Below, one piece after another: positions 35,201 to 46,600 of a stretch of DNA of 64,000 bases. The DNA lies in contig BDSI01000001.1 of NCBI GenBank assembly GCA_003117195.1, positions 496,001-560,000 of the forward strand, in the 5' to 3' direction. Source of the stretch: Eudorina sp. 2006-703-Eu-15 (lineage: Eukaryota; Chlorophyta; Chlorophyceae; Chlamydomonadales; Volvocaceae). Position 1 is the first letter of the stretch; every line of letters starts with the position of its first letter. Made by a program: the position numbers and the translations under genes. The notes beneath the pieces were generated by a model. That model was not told where the DNA came from. It worked only from the letters and a program-made list of their open reading frames with translations, and searched no databases.

Positions 35201-37372
35201 TACGGAATGCCGACGACGTGACCTTCGTACACAGCCGCCGCTTCGCGAAAGGCCTGCACCGCGGGATCCCATTGCACACGGGAGAACACGAGTTCCACGG
35301 GTCACAGTGACGAGGCGGCTGCCGGCACACCGGTATCGCGGCATACGGGGCTTCTTGATAAACAATCCGCGGGCCGCTCCGTCATACAGGGGTCACCGGT
35401 CCGAGGATATGCAGGGGCCCGCGGCTCACCCGGAACATGCAACGCCGCCGCAGTGCATGCCCGAAGGGCTACGTATCTGGGTCTGGGACGGCGATCTGGG
35501 TCGCCAATTTAAGGGTCGGCAATCTGGGTCGGCGATCTGGGTCGGCGATCTGGGTCGCGCCGACTTGGGTTGGCCATCTGGGTCGCCGAATTGCAAAACA
35601 ACATTACCACCCGCCAGCCCACACACGCACGCGCGCACCATGGGAACGTCCTGCCAGTAGCTGCTCAGCGCGGGCAGTAGCGGCAGCAGCTCCTCCAGCG
35701 GCTGTAGCATGCCCCTGCTGTACAACCCGCTCAACGCCGACGGTGCCATGTTCCAGCCTGCGGCAGCACCGGGCGTCCGGGGCAGAAGCCGCGACAGGTT
35801 TCCGACAGTTTTTTTAAGCGTAAGGGTGCGAAGGAATCGCTGCACGCGTACAATGCGCCGGGCGCCGCTGGATGACGGCTCAGCAGAAGTCCCAGCTTTT
35901 GGCATTGAAGCACTTGACCCAAGCCTGGACAGACCGTTCAAGATGCAGCACTTTCGGTTCAAGGGGCGCGCAGGTACATAGACATGGGGAAACGCCCGGC
36001 GCGCCCGTGTGAGTCACCAATGCACGCGCACGGCGCAGAAGTGCAGAACATGTGGGTGCAGAACGGTAACTAAGAACATGGAAAGGATGGGGCGTATCTG
36101 TCGGGCACCGACGAGCGCAGGCACGTCGTGTCGCAGGGGGGGCCGGGACCAGGTGGCCGTGCCTATGCAAGGGAAGAAGCCTCTGGCCCTGCCCTTGCAG
36201 TCATACCCGGAATCCACCACGCTTCACCCGTGCCGCCCTGCGCGCACCGCCCCTGGCCTCCGCCTGGCACCCACCTGCGTAGTCCGTCACATTCCAGGCG
36301 GCTAGCTCCGACCCAGATCCTGATGCGAAGGAGCCCCACGTCAGACCGATGTCCCAGAACTCCGTAGGCGCATATGTGAAATCCATGGGGACCTGAGGGC
36401 GACGCAGGTGATCGAAAGGGTTCCTTCAAGTTGGACTGGAAGGAGCGGGGCGGCCCAGGCGCCACGCTATCTGTGTGTTGAGCCCACAGCCTTCACTGCA
36501 GAGATGCACACCCAGCACCTGTGTATGGCCTGTGCCCATCTTGCGGCGCTTCGCTTATGGCCTGTGCCGCGCGGACGTTTCCCTGGTCCACAGCCAAACC
36601 CCTAACTTCCTAATCGCTGCTTGATGGGCGCGCATGGGCCACGTGAGCTAGATACCTTTTGAATCCCTATCCGCTCTCGGCTTTGAACGAGACGGCGCTT
36701 CCTCCGAAAACCGTGAGCTGCCCACACCGGATGCCGGCCGCCACATCTGGCGGACTTGAAGGGCCTTCTAGGAAACGAGCACGCAACCAGGCTGCTCCGC
36801 CATTGCCCGCCCGCGCTAGCTCCCCCCGGCCGCCGGTCAGCACCCTCAACAGTGTCTTCCCGAACCCAGATGCCGTACCTGGGAAGCTTCCATGTACAGG
36901 TTTGCGATCTGAGCGATACGGCTGCTCGCGTCGTACACTACAGGGGTAGCACAGCGGCAAACGTTGTAGGAGCGAAAGGGCGGCATACGTTGCAGGTGAA
37001 ACCGGAAGGCTTGGACATGTCACAGCTGGCTGACCCCGAGGGACGACTCGATGTGGGTCCCCCGCAGTTCACGTGCCAGAAAGCAAGAGCAACACAGATT
37101 CTGATGCCTGCGCTCGGGACCCGTTGGCCGCTCCCCCCGCGCGTTTAATCCCCACGCGCATCCGATCGGAGGTCCTTTTGCACCGATTGCGTAAGCTGCG
37201 CTCCGACTGGCAGGTCGCCGCAGTGACTGTCCCCGTCCAGGCTTAGCGCCACAGCAGCTGCTACTGCCGGTGCCGCTGCTGCCACTGCTGCTGCCGCCAC
37301 TGCCACTACTGCTGTAACCACCACTGCTGCCAGGATAGCGAAGGTGCCGGTGGCAGCGGCTGCTGCAGGCAT
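23710..37372 (-). CDS. Receptor-type class III nucleotide cyclase with solute-binding ectodomain (17 exons, 2375 aa)
   Basis: This is a predicted plasma-membrane adenylyl or guanylyl cyclase. Exons in order: 37372-37156, 36937-36879, 36392-36275, 35757-35639, 35253-35168, 34753-34669, 34292-34125, 33709-33593, 33205-32989, 32512-32316, 31994-31689, 31200-30763, 30379-29268, 28878-28770, 28484-28386, 27964-27245, 26670-23710; phase closes at 2376 codons. Residues 1-45 are a hydrophobic signal or anchor. Residues ~75-600 look like a bacterial family 1 extracellular solute-binding protein (IPYSAEVPMLFWRRDTFQ, GWNPPESWEEAVQMATQL). One membrane span lies at ~653-680. The first catalytic half has both metal Asp positions (LITDIQSSTSLWEELP; TEGDSFIAAF) and RVRVGICSG. 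The second half (VQVVGVATLMAWN) has lost both Asp and is split by ~740 low-complexity residues before RGLRVRCGIDAGSFF. Substrate specificity cannot be read. N-terminal exons are less certain than the catalytic part. Confidence 0.88.
24600..24680. repeat. Coding CAA/CAG repeat (poly-Gln) in the cyclase
   Basis: A (TTG)n then (CTG)n run on the + strand encodes about 24 uninterrupted Gln on the minus strand, within the low-complexity insert that splits the second cyclase half. Confidence 0.9.
28875..28995. repeat. Purine-rich ~26-bp tandem repeat in a cyclase intron
   Basis: About four copies of GGGAGGTGGGGAAGGGATGG plus six bases lie in the intron between the exons at 29268 and 28878. Confidence 0.88.
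30653..30762. repeat. (CCAG)n/(CCGG) tetranucleotide array in a cyclase intron
   Basis: CCAG repeats, becoming CCGG-interspersed, occupy the intron directly next to the donor of the exon ending at 30763. Confidence 0.92.
32156..32290. repeat. Repeat end B copy plus (GT)n tracts in a cyclase intron
   Basis: GTGTTTAGAAAAGGAACCCG matches the short repeat end B found at 6421 and elsewhere. It is followed by (GT)12, then a ~27-bp direct duplication containing TGTAAAAGAGAACTGAGCCG, then another GT tract. All of this lies in the intron between 32316 and 31994. Confidence 0.7.
34949..35042. repeat. 25-bp tandem repeat in a cyclase intron
   Basis: Four copies of a 25-bp unit beginning GTTTCCCCGAGGCCCTGGCC, one with a single G-to-A change. 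Directly upstream (34863-34910) are three copies of a ~17-bp unit containing TTAGGGTGCGGCCC. Confidence 0.92.
35480..35592. repeat. GATCTGGGTCGGC tandem repeat in a cyclase intron
   Basis: About seven degenerate copies of a 13-15 bp unit with core GATCTGGGTCGGC. The array ends just before the exon at 35639-35757. Confidence 0.85.
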
Positions 37373-37861
37373 TCGCGGTGGCGGTCAATCGGGTCTTGCC
37401 CCGACCACATGGAGTGGTGTGCGTACCCTTCAGGCCGAAGCGTCAGCTTAGCTCATCGCGTCACATCACGCCGCACCGACTGATACTTCTTCCGCCATCT
37501 GTCCATTATACCCAGGCCGGTGAGAATGTGCCATTCGTTTGCACAGAAAGCGCGCTAGCTTGCCAGCGGGTGCGGTAGCCACCTCGGAGGTCCCCTTGAG
37601 TCCCGATTCCCCTGGAGTCCCCTGGCAGGTCCAGGACCAAGGTCCTGATCCATCCGATATGCCTCGATTATAGCCCTACAGGCTCGCGAAGGAGTGGCTC
37701 ACCTGAGTGGTTCAGGAGCAGTAGTTTGACGTCCTGAACGCCGGCAGAGAGAGCGCCAGAAGCGTGATAGTTGGGGCCGCAACGGCAGTTAAACAGCTCA
37801 GTTTTGGTTTGCAGGTCAAGGGACTTGCTGGCATCCGCATGTGCCCACCGGCAGGGTGTGA

Positions 37862-37973
37862 CCCGCTCACCTCAAGGCTCAGGTCCGGATCCGAAACACA
37901 GCTGGCCCACAGCAGCAGACCGTCCACGCTGACGTTGAACGCTGCCCCAGACAAATCATACACATAATCGCTG
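37862..37973 (-). other. Orphan exon-like segment
   Basis: On the minus strand an AG acceptor is followed by an open segment reading SDYVYDLSGAAFNVSVDGLL and fourteen further residues, then a clean GTGAGC donor. It has the character of a protein exon, but its phase does not join the proposed cyclase start at 37372 or any other gene here. It could be an upstream cyclase exon, a relic, or chance. Confidence 0.3.
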
Positions 37974-39874
37974 CGTTGGCTAGCTGAGAACGCCCTGCGC
38001 GCCAACACCGCCCGTTGCCGTTAACCGAGCCCTTATACTGACGAATGGCAGTGAGAGCGCAAACAGACTGCAACGTTGTCTTACTGCGTAATTTGCGGTG
38101 CAAGCGTTGCCACGCATTCGCTCATGCTGTCTGCGACGTTTGCGGCGTATATGCCTGCACCCCGCGCAGCAGTTAGGCCCGCTATTGCGATGGATAGAAG
38201 TAAAACCGGCCATGTTGAACGTTCTGGATTTCTAGGCTTGGTATAACGTACGTAGCCTTGCATTGCGCCAGTCTAGCGGCGTCAAGGGCAACAATTTGTA
38301 TTTCCTGGCCTGTCCATTCTCGGCTACAAGGAATCCAAATTCCCTTTATCAAATCATAATGCATAGTGCACGTTGAGTCCCTGGGTTTCTCATACTTCTC
38401 ACACGGAGGGGTACTAAATGATTCCCTATCTACAAATTGTCAGCTCGCTGTCAGTCATCTACGACACGTGGAAGCAGTTGCGCACACAATACAGGTCATC
38501 GTAAATGTTATGTAGTAATACGCAGTATTTGATAAAGGGAGAAACTCTGCCCTGCGACGATGAACATTACGTCGTACCGGAACTCGTACTCGAGCAACTG
38601 TGTGATTGGGGTTTAGGCTCAAATGCAGCTGTTGAAAGGACAATGGATACTCTGACTAAGTAGGGACAGCCGGAAAGTATTGCTCTACCAGTAACCTGTG
38701 GAACACCGGAACCAATCTGTGGTTGCAAGATGCTATCCCGAGCGGTACATGAACTTGGCTGTTATTTGCAACAATAAGATTTGCGATTGAATCGGGCCCT
38801 GGGCGAGAACCCTACCCCACGACAGGTAGATAGCCTACCTGCCTGTTCTATTCAGAAGTACGAGCCTCGATACTATACCATATTGGAATTTCCTGTTTTA
38901 TAGTCCGTTTCCGAGCCTTCGACTTTTCCGCCCTCGCAGGTTTGGTAATCGTTAGTACCGTCCTTGTTGGTATGTATTCATGAGACCGCGCACTCACCTC
39001 TCAGCGAAGTGCAGCCAACAACAACACTAGCAGTCCGTCGGTGCAAAGCGTACAGCCGGTGTGCAACATGCTCCAGAACCCTGAGTCCCCTGCTTCGGCC
39101 CGCTTCGGCCGCGTTCTGGTGCGCCCTGGTGCGCTCTTGATAGCTTGGATACATCCATGTAATCCCGCACAGACGGCCACCGTCCGCTCCTAGAGGCATC
39201 GTACATTGCTTTAAGCGGTAATGAACTGCCCGTCCGGTCCATCTCTGCCCATGCCTGTCCGGTCCAGCCAGAACATCTCGGTGGATGTTGTCAGGCCGTA
39301 TGACGTCAGTAACGCACCTGGCCTGGCACGTGTGTGTTTAGGACGGCGGAACACAAAGACTTTGGCTCCTGAAGTTAGTGGCGCTTAGGCAACGGTATCG
39401 AGTGAGGGTTCTGACGTTGACCATTCGTGTAACCGTTGGCCCGTGTTGGCCTTGTTGTTTGCAAGCAACCTGTACAAATCGGACAGACTCCTCCGGCCAG
39501 CTATGCCCAACGCAGCGCGCTTTGCACAACCAATAGTTTAGCCAGATGTAGCAGAGTTCATCTCCCCGTTGATTGGGTCCTGCCAAAGCCTGGACACCGC
39601 CTGACTGATCTGTAGTTCCCGTAGTTCAGGGGTACGGCGCCTCGATAGGTCGCAATGGGACTGTAAGAGCGTGTGATCCATGACCTAGGTTTCACCAATA
39701 TGCGCAATAGCACAAACCGTGGTCAGGGGTCGGCACCTGAGCATAGGTTCAAAATCGGAACTTTGCTGGGCAAGTCATACCGTAATGGCGCCGATTACAA
39801 GCGGGCGCATGTGCCTCCTCGCTGTTCACCTGACATCGCAACCAGCTGTGTAACAAAGGGCGCGCAACCGGTCT

Positions 39875-39942
39875 CCGTAAGAGTGTGAAAAACTGTGGCC
39901 TCGTTGAAGGTCGGGAGGCCACAGTTTTCCACACGCTTATGG
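39875..39942. repeat. 68-nt near-perfect hairpin
   Basis: Arms 39875-39902 and 39915-39942 pair over about 28 bp around a 12-base loop (GTTGAAGGTCGG). The inner 20 bp (arm ends AAACTGTGGCCTC / GAGGCCACAGTTT) have a single mismatch. It lies between the divergent cyclase and kinase genes and could be a small-RNA precursor or a foldback element. Confidence 0.6.
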
Positions 39943-40682
39943 ATTGCTCGTCACGTCGTCAGTGCTGGTCGATGGATCTCGGCAAGCTTGGTGTGAATTT
40001 GACGAAGTCCACTTGCAGCACCAAAAGACTAGGCAATTAGCATGTCCGACAAACATGATAGTTGCGTAGCATTACTCATCTATACCATGCATGATGCTGA
40101 GATGGCCCCACCATATCGGTCAGTGCTGACTACCCCAGCGATTTGCTGTCAAGCCGCACTCTTGCGATCCTGAACAATTCAAGGCCCCAACACCCAAGGA
40201 CGTCCAATGAATAACATCGCGAGTCGGGAAGCATGGCAACAGCTTGTCCGCAACTTTCACGCATATCTGCCACTCTTACTTTGTTACTTACCAGGGCGGT
40301 TTTTTGCTTCTCATGGCCCGGGTCGTGGGCGTACAACAAAAAGGTCGGCAACGTGAACTTTTCTAGTCAACATGAGAAAATATCCTATAATACGCCAACG
40401 TTGGGTGGTTATTGATGCAAACCCTCTAGTTATGCACGTTTTGGTTGTACTGCGCCGAATTTGACACGAGGAGAGAAACTACTTAGATTACTGAGCTTAC
40501 CTAAACTCTAAACCTGTGCCTTCCTTCATGACAATAGATGAAATTGAAAAGGCTTTACCAGAGAAATTTGTTGCAGTCAACTTGACGTGTCCCGGGCCGC
40601 GTTGGGTTTCTGGATCGATTTTTCTATACGCCCGCGACCAAGGCCCGACGAACGACAACCTCATTGATCCTCTAATGCCGAT

Positions 40683-43600
40683 ATGCAACTTGGCAGAAAT
40701 TGCTGGTCGCTAAAGTTATTTTTACTTTTGTTGCCGCTGGTCGGCGCCGTCCAACAACAGTCGCCCGACACCGTCAACTCCCAATTGCTGACAACCGCAC
40801 TGCCGAACAATGGCGACATCAGCTGCAAAAGCATTTTCCAGCCAAGCGACGTTCTGGCAGCGGCGTGCAGTTCAACGAGGACAGGGACCAAGCCAGACAG
40901 CGACCAGCCGGGCGGTAAAAATGCCACATGCTGTACGGTTATGGGCAGCGCACTCCTGACGCGCGGTCCCCTGGTGCAGCTGTCAGCATGGACGACCTTT
41001 CGGGGCGCGGGTGACACCAGCAACGTCGTCAACGACACGGCTGACCCTTGTAACCCGTGTCGCGTACGGGCAGACCCAAACGGTTCAGCTGCCGCCACAA
41101 GGGCAGATAATCCTTCAAAGTTGACTGCACCGGCGTCGTCGGCTGCCGACGAGGGCATCGCCGAAGGTTTGGAAGCTTACAGCTGCACCCCGGCGCCCGG
41201 CATCAGCAACACAACTTTATCTCGGGGCTGTCAGCCGGCCGAGGGAGCTAATGAAACCGCAGCGACCACCAATGTATGGGACTTGGCATCACTCGCCGAC
41301 GTCTTCGTGGTGCCGCCGGGCGGCCGTGTTGTGCTCCGTGACATGCGCATTACTGGTGCCCTTCTGCCCGACGGATCGGCCGGCCTGCCCACCTCTGCTT
41401 TCTTGGCTCTGTCCGCCTTCACAGTGTCAGCAGCAGCAGCAGCAGCGGAGGGCTACCCCAGCGGCAGCGGCGGCGACGGTAACGGTGGCAGCACCAGCGC
41501 TGTTGACGGCAGCGTGTTCCCTCCACCGCCACCGCTCGTCCTGCACAATCTGGTCATTGACACGCCTTCCTGCGCCTCCCTATCCCAGCACCAGGCCTTC
41601 GTCTGCGAGATTGATCCCTCTCCCAACTTTACCGTGACGAATACATACCTGATCGTACACAAGTACGACACCCCCGTCGCCTCCATCACCAACGTCACTC
41701 TTACATGTTCGGACGGTGCGCAAATACCCAGTCCCTGCCTCAGAGCCACGGTGGCGAGCGGCCGTCAGCTCCTAGCTGCTCTGGGTGAGCTGGACGACCA
41801 GGCGGCCGATGATTCTGTGAACATGAAAGATGTGTACATCTTTCTGGACAGCGACCTCATTGTCTTGGCACCCGCATCGAGTGACGACGGTGCGGGAAGG
41901 GCCTCGGATGCTCAATCGCAACAGCTCCTGCCGCAACTCAGCATAAAGGCCGCTAGGTTCGTGTTGGCAGGGCGGGGTCCTGTCTCCACGTCCCCCGATC
42001 AGGCTTCGCCGGATACAGCAGCAGCAGTGATAGCAGCAGCTTCGGGCACGGTGTTGGATCTGGCTGGTTCATCAAGTTTGATCATCGTGACAGGGCAGGC
42101 ATTTGTCCAGCTATGCAATATGACCCTGCGGAATCTGCCAATGGGTCCCACGACGTGCTCGAGGCAAAGCTTCCTGACGACCTATATTTGGACCTTCAGC
42201 TTCCCGCGCTTCTTGCTGGGGGCAACAAGGCGTTTCCTGATCACAAACACCGTTATGGAAGTCCCTCCTGAGGAGTTGGCGCTTTATTTTGCCGACATGC
42301 TGCCGGAGGAGTCGATGCCGGAGGAGTTGCAAGAGGACTTGTGCGTCATGGGTGCGGCGGAAATGATGAGTGCCATTGAAGAGGTGCGTGCCTGCGTTAC
42401 TGACCTTGCACATGTACGGCGTTTGCCCCGCAGCAGTCGGCGACAGCCAAGTGCGTGCCTCATGCTTGCTTTGCATTTGAGGGCGGGTTGCAAAAGGGGG
42501 CTGCCGCAGTCTAGCCAAGAGCAGGTTTACGGTACACACGGAGGCCATGGCTGGTAACCCACCACAAGTAAACACACATGTAGCGAAAAATCTGACAACA
42601 GCGAACCGCGCAGCCTAATGAAATCACCGATGCGCGCTCATCAATTCGGTTGCATGTGCACACTGGCCTCATGGCGCCAGGCATGCGTGTTGCTGCCGCT
42701 AGGCAGGTGACAGTTATGTTGGTTACGAATCGTTAGGCCAACGGAAATGCACGCGGGCACTCAATGGGCGCAGGTTTCACCGGTCGACGTGCCGCCGAGC
42801 CGCGGCAGCCGAGCTGCGGTGGCACTGCTCTGGCGGTATACCCAGGGCCCCGGGGGCATCGCGAAATGGAGGAACGTCGTCCTGATCCCAGACGGCAATG
42901 GCCCGTGGCAGTGCAGCAGCTGCGGCGAAGCCGATGACGATGTCGCGGGTTTGTCTTCGGCTTGCGCCACACAATTGGAATCCCCAGCACCGCCTGCTCT
43001 TTCGGATAGCAACACATCCAGCCAGCCAGACAACGTCCGCCTGGTTTGCCCGCTGGGCGCCAGCCGCCACATCTTGCAGCGCCCTTCTATTTGCGGCTAC
43101 AGGCCGGAGGGAGTGTGCGGGCTGGCCGTACAGACGGGCAATGCACTCTATATCTATAATAATACCTTCCCAGGCTATACGACCAGCGGGCAATCCATTC
43201 CATACCTGGATGCTTTCGCGCAGCCAGTCTTAATGTTGATGCCCGCGGAACGCTTGATTGTTTTCTGGAGGCCTGACATGGATTTGACCAGTTTGACTTC
43301 ATCGGGCGCTGGGTTCTTACCCATAAATGACTGGACATGGAAACAACCGGCTGTTGTGTTGACACCCACGACCATCATGGCCCAGTTCATACCGCCCGCC
43401 GTGCTGAACGTTTCACAGCTGGCGGGGGCCTTCCGACTAGTCAACAGCTCCACGTCCAACGCATCGCTCACCATCCGGGGTCTGGTGCTGGTCGACCTTC
43501 CGCCAGCGGGGTTCTATCCGGGGCCTGCAGCCACCCCGCCCTGGCCTAACTCGTTCTACTCATCGCCACCAGCGCCGCGGCCGTCGACTCTGAAGCCGAC

Positions 43601-46600
43601 TGCCTTAAGACCGCCGCGGGAGCACCCCCATCCACCGCCGGTGCCGCAACAAAGCCGTAGGAGTGCGCTGCAATTGAAGGTGTCGTTTGGAGGAGGGTTG
43701 CTTCGGTACAGCGCTACCCGGCTTGCAACGTACATGCGACGGGTCGCCGCAGCAGCAGCGGCCTCAGCCCCGGCTGCTGTGTCACGCCTTCCCGGCAGTG
43801 GAGGGGGTCGGCACAGCGCTGCTGGCGGTCCAAGTGTTGGTCCCCAGACCGACATGCGAGCTCTCGTGTCTCAACATCATCACAACCTCCATTCGACCGC
43901 CTTGCCTGCGCACGGCCGCAGCCGCCGTGGCATGCAGGCCGCCGATCAACAACCATTAGCAGCAGCAGCAACAGCCCCCACCGCCGCACCCGTCCCACCC
44001 ACTTCCAAGCCATCGACGGCCACCCAGGGACTGGACGCCTCCCTCACAAATTTCACGTCATGTCTCTGGGCCGTAGAGTTTGACCGCGCGGCCTCACTGG
44101 CAAGGCACAACTTCCTGGTCTCTGGCTGTCACAATGGAAACGCAACCGCTCCGAGTGAGGATCGACCCCTGGGTCTGCCATTCGTGTTTCTGGACGATGT
44201 CGTACTCGTCGTCCCGCAGCCAGAGCTGGATCTTCTGGTCTGGGCCTGGACACATAACTCCACCGCGGCGTCGACAGCTGCGGGCCTGGCTTCCGAGCTG
44301 GCTCGGATGCTGGCTGGCTCACGGTTGTCCGAGGAGTCCGCCATCCTCCTTGCCAGCAGCTACAGCGATTACGGCACCAACCAACCAGCAACCAACAGCA
44401 ACGGAACCGCCGTGGGCGGTGCATACCCAGAGAACGCGACCAAGGCTATCCGCAGCCTCACGTTTAGGACGCTGTGGTGGTGTGGTCTTGAGGGCCGAAA
44501 CGTGACCTTCACCTCGTGGCCCAACCAGGAAGTACGGGACGTCATCCAAATGGATTTCGTACAGCTTGACCTGCCTGTATCGTACTCGAGCCCTAATCGA
44601 TCCGCGCCCTCAGCGCACTACCCGCCGCTGTTCAACCCAGACGTTCCATCACCTCCACACACGCAGCAACAGCCAGCTAACTCACCAATGGTACGGCCGT
44701 CGTCATCAACCCAGCCGCAGCCCCCCGCCACCGCCGCACTTCCCTCACCCTCCGCCATGCCCCCTGGTAATGCCCACCACGCCCGCGACCCTGGAGACGA
44801 CTCTGACGTGGTTTCATGGACATCTACCTCCTCAGAACCGGGCGGCGATGGCCGCGCTGCCGCGGAGAGCCGTACCTCCTCCGCCACCACGGGTATCATT
44901 GCCGGGAGCGTCACGGCAGGTGGTGTGTGCCTGCTGGTGTTCGTGGTCCTGCTGGCAGTGGGTCTAAGGAGAAGGGCAATCGGGCGTGCCCGTGGGCCGG
45001 GCAAGGTTGCATCCCAACACCATGACGAGCTGGCGCCGGATCCATTCCAGCAACTGGACGCAGCTGGAACCGCCGCCCGCCCGCCCGCCCCAGACGACAT
45101 CAGGGCGGCACCAGGCAGCATTTCCCGCTGCACGGCTATCCCCGACGGCTGCACGATATCGCCGTCACGGTCGGCAGTGGTGGGCGTCGGCGCTGGCGCA
45201 AACACCGGCCCAGCAACCATGCGTTGGGGTTGTGTGGCTGCTCCATATTTGGGGCTGGACGACGGTGACTCCTCGCTGAGCTCCGCACTTGCGCCCGCCT
45301 CAGACCGGACCTCAACCGTTAGCCTGAAGACGCTGTCAGCCAGCAAGGGTCACCTGGGGGACGCGACCACGGCTGGCAACACTGAGACACACTCGGGGTC
45401 GGGGTCCGGCCCATCAGGCAAAGTCCATGATACCGCCGCGCGACTCAAGCCCCGCGGGCACAGCAGCAGCACCCCCACCACCACCATGCCAGGGAGCACG
45501 AAAAGCACCGTGCCTTGGACCGTGAAGGACCAGTACCTGCACCTCATGAACAAGTTTCACGAGGCGGAGGCAGTAGCTGTCGGCGTCGTGAGAGGCGGTC
45601 AGTGGCGGGATCTCGGTCACCCTGCTGCAGGGCCATCCTTACCGCCTGGCAGCAGTGGGCGTGGTAGGGCCTCATCAACCGGCGACCGCAGCACGCACGG
45701 GTGTGCGCACCCCCGCGGCCTGGTGGACGGGACTGCTGTCAGGGAAGACATGGCTTCGGGTGCGGGTGTGGTGGCCAACATCAGTCGACCAGGCGATGCA
45801 GCCAGCGGCAGCGAGCAGCCCGCCCACCACCTCCACAAGTGCGCACTGCTGCTGCCGCCGCCGCCAACCCCTGGGCCTGTCACATGCAGTACCCGGGAGT
45901 CAACACCAGCACCAGGCCCAGCCGGAAATATCCCGTACTTTAGCAACAGCGGCTCTGGTCTCGGTGAGGACTGTGACGGAGCCCGGCTGCTGCTGTTGGG
46001 GGAGCTGGGGCGCGGCGCGCAGGGCGTTGTGTATCGCGGCTGGTGGAAGGGCTTGGAGGTCGCGGTCAAGAGCCTGCTGGTGCAGGACGTCCGTAGTGGA
46101 GAATGGCAGCAGCAGGTAATGATGCGCCGGAAGGGTCCTTGTACACAATTATTTATTGTTCATATGTAATGTATAAAATGGAAAAAATACATTTAGTACA
46201 TTACACAATTTTTAGCAATTATATTTATTCTAACGAATAATAGTTAGTCTCGTACATCATTAAACGTAATCAAATGAACACTGTATTTTTTACTGTTACG
46301 TTAATATTTTAGTAATGGCAAACACGTTTCGAGGCGTGCGCCAGGAGAGGTTGCGCACCTTCCGCAACCGCCGAGACAGCAGTGCAATGTGAAGCGTCCA
46401 ACGAGCCATGGTTCCTTGCCCTGACGAAATCCCGCGCTGTGCCACCCCCATGCGCCCGGTCGATTTCACGTACGTCGACACATACACGACACCCCTGTTC
46501 AGCAGCAGCAGCAGCAACAGGCCCCAACGGGAGCCCAGGCCGTACAGTACGATGCCGTACAGCAGGCCGTCCGTGAGGCCGCCATCAGTGCCAGTGTCTC

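Larger units (their letters stand above)
37373..40682. other. Divergent intergenic region cyclase / receptor kinase
   Basis: This 3.3-kb stretch separates two genes transcribed away from each other. From about 37.4 to 40.6 kb the base composition is visibly less GC-rich than the rest of the window. It should contain both promoters. It holds a long hairpin at 39875-39942, an orphan exon-like segment at 37862-37973 (- strand) and a repeat end B fragment near 39325-39350. No other gene is supported. Confidence 0.55.
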
